Source of the DNA: Andrena cerasifolii
Lineage: Eukaryota > Arthropoda > Insecta > Hymenoptera > Andrenidae
NCBI RefSeq assembly: GCF_050908995.1
Contig: NC_135124.1
Span: 9,982,001-10,046,000, forward strand
DNA length: 64,000 nucleotides
Direction: 5' to 3'
Under the pieces are notes generated by a model, which worked only from the letters and a program-made list of their open reading frames with translations, was not told the DNA's origin and made no database searches. Shown here one piece after another: positions 49,666-62,600 of the stretch; within the stretch, counting starts at the first letter, position 1, and the number at the start of each line of letters is the position of its first letter. A program made the position numbers and the translations under genes.

Positions 49666-50960
49666 TCGCCCACCCCCTTGCCGCAGGAAATGACTCGTTC
49701 GATTTTATTGAAACGTCGAGATATTAATATCTCGGTGAAATTATGTGCCTCGCGTTGTGGTATTGATTTAATACCGGCTGATACGCTTGCAAGATTGTTC
49801 CGAGCGTCCTGTTTTGTGGCTATTCGGGACCCGTTATTAATATCGTCATTTAATTGCAGTTTCGAATTTATAGAATTAAAGCGTCTCGCCGGCCGCGACA
49901 GTGTGTGGGCGGGTGCAGTCGGTGGTTCAATTAGGGAAACTTCAACTGAAAGTGGGAGTTGCACCCTCCGATGATTCATTGCGAGGCGCGAGGTTTTGGG
50001 TAGCCAGGTGAATTTGCACCGTACGCGGAGCTCTAATCGCAAAGTGGACGGTGCGTTACACCGTCAATTAGGGATTGTGTATTTTATGAGAGAGGTTTCT
50101 GAAGAAAAATAAGTGGCCCACAGAGCTCCGTAGCGGCTGTGGATGAATCATGCGACGGGGACGTGAAAAAGTATGAGTTTTCAAGTGGGTTAAGTCGACG
50201 GGATTCGGTGGCAGCGTGACGCGTACATGTCGTGAATCACCGCGCGCCACTGCTTAATGGAAAATTCATTTTACACGGTGCGCACGCACATGTAACACGC
50301 ACACGGGGCCCCCGGTTATGATACCGCCGATTCAGATAAGCAGCCCGTTCCGAAGGAACAGGTTTCCGCTTTCCTTCGCGCTCGCAGAGGCGCTACTGGT
50401 TTATCAGCATGCCGTTTAATTTATTGGCGGGCAGAGCGCTATCGAGCCGCCCCGCGACCGACAATTTGCCCGTGCGACGACTCGCCGTTAATCGAAATGT
50501 AGCCCCCGATGAGGCTGACAAGGGGGATCACCTGGGAAATTCCTTTTCGTCGCGGCAGCCACGCAGGCGCACGGACACTCGAGGCGAATAGACGCGCAGG
50601 ACGCGCGGAATGCGTTTTCGAGTAACGATTTATCGTCTGCTCGCTGGAATTTATTGGCGAGTGGGCGATAAGCGTCGCCTACGGTACGATCTACGATCGA
50701 GATGTCGATGATGAAATTAACAGGGTCCGGGGTAGTTAGATCGCGTATCACGATAGGTGACGCATGATTAATGAGTTCCGTTGGGCCAGGTGTCAGAGAT
50801 GGGTGCATCTTCCCGTTTGCACACTCCCGAAGGTATAATCTTTTCAAGATCTCTTGCAACAGTTACGGTAAAAGGTGACGACTGATGTGGAAGCACAAAC
50901 GTGTCTTGTCTGTGATAAATTAGTCCACTTGTTCGATATCGCCGCATTCTTTTAGCCGAT

Positions 50961-51310
50961 AAATAAAAAATATATAAAAAAAAATTATGTTAAACGATTT
51001 TATTAAAAATGTAGTGAAAACTAAATTAAAATGTACTAAAAACTAAGAAATAATGCTTTTCTTGTACTTCAATTGTGATGGTGTTAATATCACTTTAAAT
51101 AAAATCGTGGGGCACGATATTTCATAACAGGATATGAATCACTACTTCGACTTCTGATTGCACATGGTGCCCCACGATTTTATTTAAAGTGATAACCATT
51201 AAAATTGAAGTACAAGAAAAGAATTATTTTTTAGTGCACTTTAATTTAGTTTTTACTACATTTTTAATAAAATCGTTTAACATCAATTTTTTTTATATAT
51301 ATTTTTTATT
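50961..51310. mobile_element. Long hairpin-type MITE: about 150-bp arms around a 51-nt loop
   Basis: Arms at 50,961-51,115 and 51,167-51,310 are inverted copies with small indels (shared TTAAACGATTTTATTAAAAA, CTTTTCTTGTACTTCAATT, CACTTTAAATAAAATCGTGG). A transcript from either strand would fold into one long stem. A further partial copy of the arm (ACTAAAAAATAATTCTTTTC) is at about 51,425. Confidence 0.85.
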
Positions 51311-52162
51311 TTCTAGCTTTTAGTGTTTGTGGATTTACATTTCACAGCTCTGGCTTCTTTACAAATATCTTTTATTGCTGTATACAGTTTAACAGTTTGC
51401 TTAAACGTTGTAGTGCTACAGTGACTAAAAAATAATTCTTTTCTTGTTCTACAATTTCGATGGTGATATACTACGACGCCTGCAAAAATTCAAGACAATT
51501 AGATAGTTGGAGGTGGGTTAAATTTGAGTTGCCAGATTTGAACCATAGAAACAAACGTATAACAAACAGAGGATCGAAGCTGAATAAAATCGTTTAAAAT
51601 AGAATTAAGATATGCCTCTTTTGTTCTCGGGATCGTGAAACATTATCGAGACGAATGATTTGATTAGTCACCGTCATCCGTTACTGAATACCATCGGATT
51701 AACCCATTTACCGAGCCACGTATAGGTATCTGGAGAACGATACGGCGCGCGTTTTCTCTCGAGAGACGCGAAACTGGAGCGGTTTATATGTGTGCATTTC
51801 TTTTTCAGCCTCTCCAGAGGAGTACGAGATACGTGCATACATCGGTTCTGTAATTTCATTGATCGTGCGCCCAATAGAGCTGGCCTCGAGCGATTTTATT
51901 ACGTTTTCCCTTCTGTCATGCGAGTCCGATCGTTCGTGTTTTTCCTGCAATTGCAGTTACGTAATTTGTTTGCCCGCTCGTACAACGCTGAGAGAAGTCA
52001 GCCTCGATGGAGATCCTACTACATTCTCTCTTCCTGCACAGGGAATCGGAATTGGACGTTCCATTTCGGTTTCTCCCGTATACTGGAACTCTTAACGAGA
52101 TTCCTAAGGGTCGAAGTACATACGTGCGCACATTCTGCTCGCCGAGGTTTGCAGAGTATTAA

Positions 52163-52279
52163 CCATTAGAGGGCCGGGATTTTTTCATTGAAATTGTAAA
52201 TTTTATTTACTTAATATTAATGCATATACACCAGCAACATGTTCGGCAAAGTATCCAAAGTTTTACGGCCCTCTAAAGG
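52163..52279. mobile_element. TTAA-flanked 117-bp MITE, copy 2
   Basis: The ends are CCATTAGAGGGCCG and, in reverse complement, CCTTTAGAGGGCCG, flanked by TTAA at 52,159-52,162 and 52,280-52,283. The right TTAA is also the left TTAA of the next element (52,284-52,664), so one element inserted at the flank of the other. Same family as 1,976-2,093. Confidence 0.8.
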
Positions 52280-52283
52280 TTAA

Positions 52284-52664
52284 GGGGGGGTTCCGGTCTA
52301 AAAGTCGATTTTTTGACGAACTTCAAGTGTCGTTATTTTCTTAAAAAAATGTGTTTTTTGCATTTTTTCTGGTTTCCCCCTAGCCAGAACTATATTCTTA
52401 AAAATAAAAAAAGTTTCAGTCGAATCGGATAATAACTTTTGGGGATACAGGTCCCACCGATTTTGATCAATTTTTTGACGCCTCGACTTTAACGACTCCC
52501 CAGTGTCGTCTGTAATGATTAATTACAAAACAAAAAATATACTTCTATAATCTAAGACATCCTTAATACAATGCAAAACGTCCCATTAAATTATATATAG
52601 TACTTTTTCTATAATTAATTCCTGAAGGTCACCTATTTTTAGGGCTCCAGATCGGAACCTCCCC
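52284..52664. mobile_element. TTAA-flanked MITE with GGGG ends, copy 2 (381 bp)
   Basis: The ends are GGGGGGGTTCCGGTCT and, in reverse complement, GGGGAGGTTCCGATCT, with TTAA at 52,280-52,283 and 52,665-52,668. The interior is AT-rich and has no open frame of note. It has the same end type and target as 11,075-11,559 and 54,902-55,605. Confidence 0.8.
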
Positions 52665-52679
52665 TTAAAGACAGAATTC

Positions 52680-52760
52680 ATATACACTGCCGTTCATAAA
52701 ATATTTGGTACAGATCGAATACGTCTCACTGCTTTTATATTCTGGTTTCAATTTCGAACG
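52680..52760. mobile_element. Possible solitary Tc1-like transposon end
   Basis: ATACACTGCCGTTCATAAAA followed by TATTTGGTACAG resembles the terminal sequence of many Tc1-like elements, which begin CACTGCCG and run into a TATTTGG-like block. No matching inverted end or transposase fragment was found nearby, so this may be a remnant or coincidence. Confidence 0.35.
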
Positions 52761-54901
52761 CCAAATAAAGTAAAATTGATTACAGTCCTATATATTATCA
52801 GTTCTTCGATAAATTTGCATTTCAATCTTCGAGTAACAAAGGCGTGCCGTAGAAATTACATGCCCAAGAGTGAACGCAACGGGCGACTACCGAACGAACT
52901 CGCGTGCGGTAATCGCGAACGCACGGGGAACAACCGGCAAACATCCAGGCATCGACGGGGAACAGAAGCGTACGAGACACGAACGGAGATTTCCAAGGGG
53001 GCGTACAATAAACATGCAATGGCGCCGCGGAACAATGATAGCACGAGGGGACAAGCGGTCCGTGCACGTCACACTGACGTGTGTAACGATAATTTGTCAA
53101 GCATGGTTCTCCTAAAAATCACACAAAGTGGCAGCGGAGCTGGTCGGCCTTGAATGCCCGGCAATTACGTGTCTACCGCAAATAAGCGGAGACGACGCAT
53201 GACATCACGCTCTCGTGCGTTCGCACGTACCCGCGCGGCCAGATCGCCCGGTCGCGATTTCTTCCACGTGGAATTCGTGCGATCTGGATCGCGAGCCCAA
53301 TCCCGCGATCCACCGCGAGATTTCGGCCCCTTCAAAGAGAGGTCGCCCAAGACGATCTTCGAACGCTCCGACAGCGGCGGATAATTGCCGGAGAAAGTTG
53401 ATCGGGACTGGTTTCGTGATCGCCAGCCGCTGGTCGGCTTGTAAATTCACCGACATCTCCGCGTGCCGGGGATATGTAGACTCTGTGCGTTCTCTATCCG
53501 CGCAGAAAACCAGAAAGATCTTAAATCCCCATTTAATTCGACAAAAATCACCACTGTGTATATTTCCATGCCTGTCGCTTATTTCTGCCTGCGTGAACCG
53601 ATTTCGATAAAATTCTCAGGATTTATATAACTCACTTAAATCCACAAAAGCCATTTTTGCAATTTACATCACAGGCTCGGATAAAAAAAAAATTAAAAAA
53701 ACGACCTTCACTATTTTCTCCGTTATCCCAAACAATTGCAATTTCCTTCGAAATGACGGAACACGCCACCTAAGTAGCGAACTACTTAACCCTTCTAGGT
53801 TCACAAAAAATCTCAAATCGTTTGGACCAATTTTAAGAAAGTTATTCCCTTTTAAAGACTGTAAAAAGAACTTTTGCCCCCACTGTATGTTCCTCTGAGA
53901 CAGTTAAAGAAATGTCCGAAAAGAATCGTCTTCCAGCGAAATCCACGAATCAGCATCGAAGGAGCAAGCAAAGAGCAACGATTGCAGTGCTACTTTCCAC
54001 GGACGTTGCCGCCTGAACCGCTCTGGAAACGAAGCCGTCGAAGGGGGCAGCTTGAGCCGCCTACCGTTTCCAAGAAGCGCCAGGGAAAATTGATCGCCAC
54101 GTCGCGATGCCCCGTGCCTGCGGTCACGTACTCGACGAAACGAGCCGCGATTACCCACGAATATTGAAATTATGTGTTTAGAAGTTATTATCGGGAAGTA
54201 CCGGGGGATGTATCGCGCTGACGAGACTCGCAATCACGCGTCGATTCCCGATGTGGAGCGGGATGGGAGGGGGGCGGGGGAGCGCCTAATTGTCGACGAG
54301 TTAACGATGATCGATGATAACGGGTCGCGTTTCCCTTATCGCGGGGGTGCTCGGTGTTCCACGTAACGGGAGCTCTCGCGTGCGGCGTTAAGCCGCTTAC
54401 ATCGTTACGTGTTTGTAAATTTTCGAGAGAACCCTCCCTCTCCCCCGGCATCGACGAATAATCACGCGTCAGGCCGCATCGTCTACGTTTTACCATGCGT
54501 TGCGTGCACGCTGCGCTACAACCTGTACGCAAACTGTCCGCTTTCGGATAACGATACGGTCGACGTAACTCGATTACACGCGCTATTATTCCGCTCGTGT
54601 CTCGGGGCCAGGCTTTCAGCGCGCGGAACAGGCCGGTTCCAGAGGCAAATTTATCTTATACACGGAAATTAAGACGGGAGAGCTGGCTGGCGCGTACGTC
54701 GAACCGGAGTGACTTGGACAATTAATGCCCTGCCGGCGGTCCAGTCGATGAAAGATGCATTAGATATTCATAAATTCTGTTCCGACTTTAGTGTCTATCT
54801 CGTCAATCAAGGGATATCAGTGTGCTACTCTACAGGAACCTATAACAAGATCAGAGAGCGGCGGTACTTGTTACTTTCGGTCGAAATTTAAAGCTTGTTA
54901 A

Positions 54902-55605
54902 GGGGAAAAATTGGCTTAGAAGAATGAAATCGTCGATTTTTTTGTTTTACTTTAAATAATATGATTATTTTCCTAAAGTTTCGGAGTGAAAGTCGAAGTA
55001 TTTCGGAAGTATCAGCAGTTCTGCGCGCCCGGCAGGAAAACGTAAACTTTAAAATGCTTTTTCTCAAATCAACATTTTTCAAGTTACCGGGAAAGAGAGC
55101 AAAAAAGCTATTTGATTGGTCGAGTTTTCCGAGGCTCTTTAGTTTAGGTAAATAATAACCAACCATCGTCGATGCAGTAGAAACACTTGTGAAGGAATTA
55201 AATTAAACCATATTTTCTGAATAAAAACATCTAAATTTTGTCTTCAAACCCGTGACTTTTCCTTTAAAGTCCCACAATTTTGTCAATTTTGGACTTCTTT
55301 CGTAATTTTTTAAGTTCATCGACAATGTAAGTTCATGAAAACGAAGAGACAAACTTTGGTGTGTTTATTTTGGGAAAAAGTGAAAGACCCCATTTTTCAC
55401 GCCAATTCAAGTGACGATGCGCAGCAAAGATTAATCAATTTCAGCGCGATGAACTTGAAATCTTTCAATTAAAATTTTGTTATGTATTGTATAAATATGT
55501 ATTAAAACACCCCTAAAGTTTTGAAAAGATCGACTTTATTGTTCTGTGTTAAAAAAATTCGCGAAGATCGCCTTTTTTTTCAGCGTCTTAAACCAGGTTC
55601 TCCCC
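54902..55605. mobile_element. TTAA-flanked MITE with GGGG ends, copy 3 (704 bp)
   Basis: The ends are GGGGAAAAATTGGCTTA and, in reverse complement, GGGGAGAACCTGGTTTA, with TTAA at 54,898-54,901 and 55,606-55,609. The interior is AT-rich and non-coding. The ends match copies at 11 and 52 kb only in the GGGGA-type start, so it is a related but separate subfamily. Confidence 0.72.
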
Positions 55606-58600
55606 TTAACGGGCGTTGTTAGAATTACGCGAGGCTTCTTTTCAATCTCCCGCGAGAAGTTTAACGTTTTATCAGCGAAGAGGCTATTAAACCTTGCCTC
55701 GAAATGGTTTCAAGGCTAACGCGCGGCGCTTGCTCCGTTCGTTCCTGGCCGTTTTTATTAATATGGTCTGTCGTAATTAGGCGTGGAGTGGAATCAGCCT
55801 CGATAAAGTGGAGCTCTAATTGCATTACGTCGCGTGGAAAGATATTAACGCGTGGTCGGAGGGATAATTGATATTTCAGCCTATTTGGAAATGGGTCTCG
55901 AAAAGTATAATCCTGACCGCGAGTTAATCCTTATCGATCGAGGCCTCTTAAAATATTATTAACGCCGAATGCACGAGCGTGATTAACGAAGATTACCTTC
56001 CTTTTGCCTTGAGGTCGGATACACTACCTCTTCTCCATTTTTCTCTCGCGTTCTTCTTCGCCTTGTTTCTCAAATAATTCACTGCTTTAAACGATTACTA
56101 TAGGTACTGTTCTCTTCCAAGTGAATTACTTCTTAATTGAAAGGCATAATAAATCATCAGTTCCTTAATTTTTGGGTTGATGCATATGAAATTTCCGATC
56201 GTGGGATAGCGTAAAAGCTCCTCTGTCTGTGGTGAGAATACGACAAAGCTCTGGTACCCGAGAAACGCCACAGAAGCTCGCAAAAATATAATAAATAAAA
56301 TAGTTACAAAGCAAAAAGTATTAGCATTCAAACCTCCCTATGTAAAACGGCAATTCGATATGTACTCTTCAGCGCGTCGGACGATAAACTCTTTTTACTT
56401 GCTCCTTTTCAACGTTGTAGCCACTAATCTAAAGCCCGGACAGGATTCTCAATCGTCAATCAACATTGACAAGCATTCATTGCATTTACAATCCGGCGAC
56501 AGACAAGATTGAAAATTATAACGCGATATCGCGCGACACGACGGGCTTCGTCGTATTTCGCCGCCGAATGCAACTGCATCCGCGATGCAACAAGTTTTAC
56601 GAACGCATAGATACGCCGCGGCATCGGTGATATTTTAATCGGATTATACGAAAAATTCTCGCCCGCTGCAGCAGTTGTCAACGGAGAACCGTATTTTCGT
56701 GCACGGTTATTTCCAGGGCTTCAAACTTCGGGCCAAGATAATTGCATAAAATAATTGAATAATCACGGAGGCTGCGGCACCGAGGGACAGTGCCGCTGCG
56801 CTCGGCGCAGCCTGACTGTCGTGCTCATAATACGTATGGAAATTTTCATTTCGACCGTAGTTGCACGTTCACAGAATTCGAGATTGGAATCGATAGCGTT
56901 TTTTTTTTAATCTTGCTGCTCGCAAAATATTTCCCACTATTCTGTTGTTTTTTTTTTTCAACCATCGCTTGATATTCAAACGGTGCAAATATCCAAGAGC
57001 GCAAACAATTTTCCTCGAAACTCGCTCGCCTCGATTCTGAAAGTATTACTGCAACGAACACGGCCAACTTTGCTGAATTCGTATGCTAGTCTCCCGCGGC
57101 ACTCGTTCTCTTTCCCTTTGAAAATAATTTCCACTCGCGTCTCTTCCCATATCGGCGCTAGCGATCGCCATCGCCGTCCCCCTCATTGTCGCGACGCGGA
57201 ATGGTTAAGAGCGGTAAGAAGCGGTCTTTCATCAATGTAATTAAATTTAACTCGATCGTTAGCGCGTTCGTAAAAACAAGGAAAGTGTTTACCATTAATT
57301 AATCTTTTTTCCAGCCACCGGCGGCGGCGTGGCAGGGTGAAAGGCGTGCCAAACTGTGAAAGTCTCTGGCGGCAGTGTAGGAAAAACAAAGGAGAGGGAA
57401 CATAATTAATAAGGGTGGACGGGTAAATGAACGTCACGAAGAAAGTTGAAGCAACGTCGCTCGGGCTCCAGCGAACAATACAATTCTTGCCTGCAAGTGT
57501 ACCTTTAAAGAATCAATCATACGCGACGGGGGTGTCGATCGATCGCTCCCCATGGCCACGGAGGGTGAACAATTATAAGAATCTCCACCAGTGGATAAAC
57601 TGTAAAAGGTGTAGCGGTTAAAATGCGGATTTATTATTGGAAAAATCGATTGCTCCGATCATTCTAGACGCATGTAATCCCTTAAGAAGCTATTTCGAAA
57701 TACATATTCCAAATATATCAGCCACCAACTGGACCAGCCGAAAACCATCAGTAAAATACGAAAGCCATCAGAACCTTCAATTACACTTGGTGTTGGGACA
57801 CCCACGTTCCCGCAGTCGCATGTCAAACACTCATCGTCGTAACACAGGCCATCCAAAAGGTGCACAAAAAGATCCAAAGGCATCGGGCGAGGTATCGCGC
57901 GTACAAAAAAAAAAAGAAGAGGGGAGAAAGAAAACAACAACGCTTGCTCCGCTGGCATCCAGCGACAAGAGCGTTTTAACGAGTGCGTCGAGTGGCTCGT
58001 GAGTTCCTTCCTCCCTTTTTCGTCCCTTAGCTCCGGAGCGCGGATCATTAATTAGCCCCGTCGAATGAAAAACAGCCTCTCGCCTATTCGAGGCAGCGGC
58101 CGACGATAATAAAGCGGGGCAATTAGCCACTTTTAATAACATCGTTTCACCGAACGACTTGTTTGTACTTTCTTCCTTTTAGATCTGGCCCGAGCCCCTC
58201 GCCCCGCCGGAGCGAGCCGCTTCTTCTCCTTTTGGAGGCGAGCATCCTAATGATTTCGCGCACGTGTCGTCCCGCTCCGGCGTATTCGCGGTAATTGCCG
58301 CTTAATTGACCCAATTTCCGCGACCAACGGTCCCGCGTTAAAAGGCCCGGCTGAAATTCGCGGGCAGGAGAATTCCAGCGCGCGTAACTGTTACAATGCC
58401 GTTTCCCTAATTAATCGAAAGGTACCGGCGAGTCGTTCCCCGTGGCCAATGGCGGCGAGCTCCGCGTTTCCAACCGGAGAGGCTGTAACATTCGAGGTCC
58501 AGAATGACAGAGAAGATAGTCTGGTGGCGCGGATCGGACGCGCAACGAATTTCACTGTTCAAAACTATCGAGCGATCTTGAAGATCGTATCTCATATCTT

Positions 58601-61600
58601 TCGAGCTTCCATTGCCGAAGATCTAGGACCCGGATAGCAGGCCCGCAGGATTTCAATCGACGAAACGATCTTCCCCAGCAACCGGAGGACTTTCTTACCG
58701 GGAACGTTTGCACCGCGCGCGGCGGTGGTATCGAGGAAGCCACGGCTTCCTTTGTCCAAAGGAAGGCCGACCGAAAGTGTTGTAAAGTTGTGCCACGGAT
58801 CCCGGGCGAGCAGCCGCTCGTAAATATGCACGTCGCTTCATGAATATGCATTGTTCGCAGTGCATACGCGCCTATAAGCCGTGCACCTCGCCTCCGCCGG
58901 TACACGCCTCAAGACCCTGGCGAACACCGGTCGCACGAAATATGACGGCGGTTCCCCCCGGTCGAAACAGAAGGCCAGCACGCCGACACACAGTTTGAAC
59001 GTTAATTAACGAGCGAATTGTCGCTCGGGCCAAAAACCGTCGGCTTATCAATCACGGTGCAGGGGAGGCGCGGAGGAGGGCGGGCACGTCTCCTGTCGGG
59101 CGAAAGCCACGGGAGAAAGTCAACACCGTGGCAAATGAGAAATTTTATCCGGTCCCCCGAAGGGATCCGGCGACGCGGGATACTGCGGCCGCGAGACCAG
59201 AGGGAAGAAGCATGTTAAACTATTAGTTCTGTAAACGTTAAAAGCCGAAACGATGAAAGTTCTGTCCGGGAGGCAGGGAGATTTCATTAGACCGGCGCGC
59301 CGGTCCCGTTCAAATGTTTGATCAGTCTGGGATATAATCCCCGCGGTCGATTAAAAAAAAGAGCACCGCGCTTCTTGTTAAATGGCCCTCGATGGATCGA
59401 AGGGTGAACGAGACTGGTGTGCTTTCTTTGGATCCTGCACGAGAGTGGGAATAGAGGATCGAAATGCGGGGCTTCGCTCGTGAGGAAGTAATGGAGACGG
59501 TAAGTGAGGCTTGATCACGGTACGGAGTTGCACTGCAATGATTATGGCCAGGATTAGCGAAGAGAGACATTATGCAACGGCGTACAACGCGAGCTACATG
59601 CTTGGAGTGGAGTTCCACTTTGCTGTGCATGCTACTCGGTTGGACATTCGAGTTACTAAAGACTCGGGGGAATGGAAGACGTTTGAAAACGAGAATGTGG
59701 ACGACGCTGCAGTTCGAGAACATTAAATGGAACTGCTGACAAGTCTGCATATCATTACGAAGGTGTTCTTAATTGGAACAGCTTCCACTCCAAGGAATTT
59801 CCAAAGTAATGGGCGTATTAAAAGGTACCTGTAGCAAAACACGAGACACGATTCACTCATGCAACTTGAGCGTGAAATAGAAGCAGTGACAGAGCAAGGG
59901 GAAACAGATAGTCTGTGGTCAGACGCTGCTGGCAGAACAGTATAAGCTACATTTCTCCGTAATTTCTCATACGTTGCTATCTCAAACATTGTTTCAGGTA
60001 TAACAGAAGCTACCCAGAAAGCACTCGTTTGTTTATTTAAAAAAAAATGGCCAGCTCCAACCAAAAGAGGAACACTAAACCAACCCTCAATTTTCCTCGT
60101 TCAATGTAACGCAGCTTGTAGACAAAATTAATTACGCATCGATCGTCCACTTTTTTTTCATTCAACCGGAGCTTTCTTCCACGATTATATACGACGAAGT
60201 GGCAATTTCCACGAGGCACAAACCGAGCAACAATCACGGACGTTGGAACGCATCGTCGTGCAGATTCCGAGTGAATATCCGTACTCTGAATTCCGTGATA
60301 TCTCCGCCGTGATATAAGCCTGCATGTGCAGGAACGCACACCGCGGCGCGGTCCCTCTATTGCTATGTACACGTTCCTGAATAAACATGATTTGCTTGCG
60401 CGCCAGCAGGATTACGTATCCTGCACCTTGGCACGGCGAGATGTGGAGCGTCTTAATCCATATGCATGGGGAATCCGACGCGAGGACGGCGAGACGCGGC
60501 CAATTGCTTCTTTTGTTCTTGCCACGGAGGAACCTTTTCCCGAGGTGTTCTCCCGCCGATCGGCGGCCGTTTTATGGAGAAGCACCGAATACGGAGGGAC
60601 TAGCTGCCGGCCGGCATCCTTTTTTCCCGCGGCGTTAATGCCGAGCGCATGAATCATTTATGAACGATTCGAAATAACTGGTCGGCTCGGTGGAAATAGA
60701 TCGAGACGAGCGGAGCTCGTGACGCAATGGAAACGCGCGTTATATAACGCGAGAGCGGTTTGACGAAGGTGCGCGAGCGTTGGCACGTAATCAATCGTCA
60801 TTTATAGTTGACGACACCGTGAACGATCGCGACTCTGACACGGCTCTAGATAGCTGCGCTGGCTGCTGGACCGCGCCGCGGCTCCGTATATTTTCGCCGC
60901 TCCTCGGGGAAAGTGAGACGCTTAAGCCGCGATCCCGTTCCTCGAACTTTCACATTCATACTCCGACGAAATCAAACTGTAACACTTGGAAATCTGACAC
61001 TAACCAGGTAAATCGTGACTGCTGACTGACATTCGTGTTAGCATCTAAGACACTCCACCTTTACCTTAAAATACAATACCTCGGTACAAATAAGTGTACT
61101 GAAATTTCTTCTCTCCTAAATCTGTCGCGAACTTGGACGAATGAAAATTCCAATACCACCCCCAAGACACATTAACAGTCGTCGATGAATTACACGTTTC
61201 GCCAGCTGGTAACAAAGACAGTTTCGCAGCTCTTAGTACCTGTGACATCTCGATGTATCCTCCCGGCTCCAAGAACAAAGACGGAGACAATAGCGCGCGG
61301 CAAGTTCCCGGAGGAGGTTCGCGGCCGGTACGAATATAACCAGCCGCGTAATATTTAAGTGGCACGATGCATATTTATGCCGGCGAGCGGCCCCGAAACG
61401 TGGCGCGGAGCGAAAGACAAACGGAACAGATTGGTTTCCGGCAGCGCGGCGACGGAAGGTGGCAGCTGCGAGGCTAGCCGCTCGGAGGGCCCAGGGTTTG
61501 TCACAGGAGGCAGGAAACGCTCGCGCCCGTTAATAACCCAATTAAAATGGACAGGAAACGTACCCCCGTGCCACGTCGGCCCGGTAGATGCCAGCCGACG

Positions 61601-62568
61601 CGTCGACAGCGTTACTATTATCGCCGCTATTACTGCCACTACAGGTGTTACTGTATCGAAAGAGACACGCTGGTTGTCTCGCGCACGGCAATTCCCCGTT
61701 TAATGGCCGTTCTATTGCTGCTAGCAGCTTTTGATACAATGTATCTACCTGCTTCCTGTTAGCGAGGCAAATTTATTTCTTCCCCTCTTTCGCGACTTCT
61801 TTCTTCAACCGAGGGGCGGACATCGCGCCGTTCTTTAGACGCGCTTTGGATGTAGGTAATCGCAGTCTGGTTCGCGCGATCCTTATATAATTCGGTGCGA
61901 TTGAATTGGCCGCGATGATACGACAGGAGAGAAGCCACAGCAAGTGCGGAGATACAGAGCGAAGGGAGGCTAAACGCGTTAGAAAGAGAAATATGACGAG
62001 TACTCCTGTAGAACACTACTTAGCGATGCCCCCGGGGGCAATCGAGGAATTTCATAAGCCCAAATCGACGGCGGCTAATGGAAAATCGATCGGGGATGAT
62101 CGTGGAAATTAAATAATCGTGCCAGCAGTTGGCAATAACTCATCGAGATATTAACAGCGTTCAACGACTCGCAAATACAAATCTGATTTTACCGAGCGGC
62201 CCCCGCCCCGAATCCGCGTATTTCCCATCGGTTCGCGATTAATCAATTACCAATGGAAGCAGCCATCGTGCCTCTATCTCGCGGTCATAAATTCCCGATA
62301 ATATCGGCAAGGATTAAGCCCGCGTCGTCAAAAGCGAAGGTAACCCGCGAAATATAATACCGTTGGATCGGCGTAACCGGGATCGGAGGATCGATGATCC
62401 GCGCCCACGTTTAGGAGCGACGATCCCCCTTCCGCGTTAGCCCCACAGCTGGAACAGCCAATTTCCTCATTTCGACCGAGGAAAGCGCGGGCAATTACGC
62501 CCGATTACCTATCCCCCCCGGCGGAATAAACAATAATCGGGCAGCCATGCGTCTGTCGTTCCGTATAG

Positions 62569-62600
62569 TTCTTACCTGAAACAGAGAAACAAAGGAACGA
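62569..62600 (-). other. Second ratchet-type recursive splice site
   Basis: On the minus strand CCTTTGTTTCTCTGTTTCAG is followed immediately by GTAAGAACT, with the junction between 62,576 and 62,575. The pyrimidine tract is long and the fused donor is good. No clear branch motif is visible beyond a weak ATTAAAT, and no convincing second donor lies within the next 60 nt, so a zero-length exon is more likely here. It lies about 24.8 kb upstream of the MBD exon on the same strand. Confidence 0.6.

Larger units (their letters stand above)
37772..62575 (-). other. Presumed intron upstream of the MBD exon (from the second ratchet point)
   Basis: The exon's acceptor requires an upstream exon carrying the first half of the MBD. 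I looked on the minus strand for a donor preceded by a GW...Y-I-S type segment and found none, so the intron probably spans to the ratchet-like site at 62,576 and beyond. Contents: palindromic elements at 38.48-39.60, 48.55-49.08, 50.96-51.31, 52.16-52.66 and 54.90-55.61 kb. AT-rich stretches without clear ends lie at 40.6-41.3, 45.0-45.35, 47.5-48.5 and 53.5-53.9 kb. The rest (39.7-40.5, 41.3-45.0, 45.4-47.4, 49.1-50.9, 52.9-53.5, 53.9-54.9 and 55.6-62.5 kb) is CpG-rich, non-repetitive DNA in which I see no gene. Confidence 0.5.

Noticed and set aside
57637..58002. 121-codon plus-strand frame and its 129-codon minus-strand overlap
   Set aside because: Neither matches a known family; the end is a poly-A/lysine low-complexity stretch.
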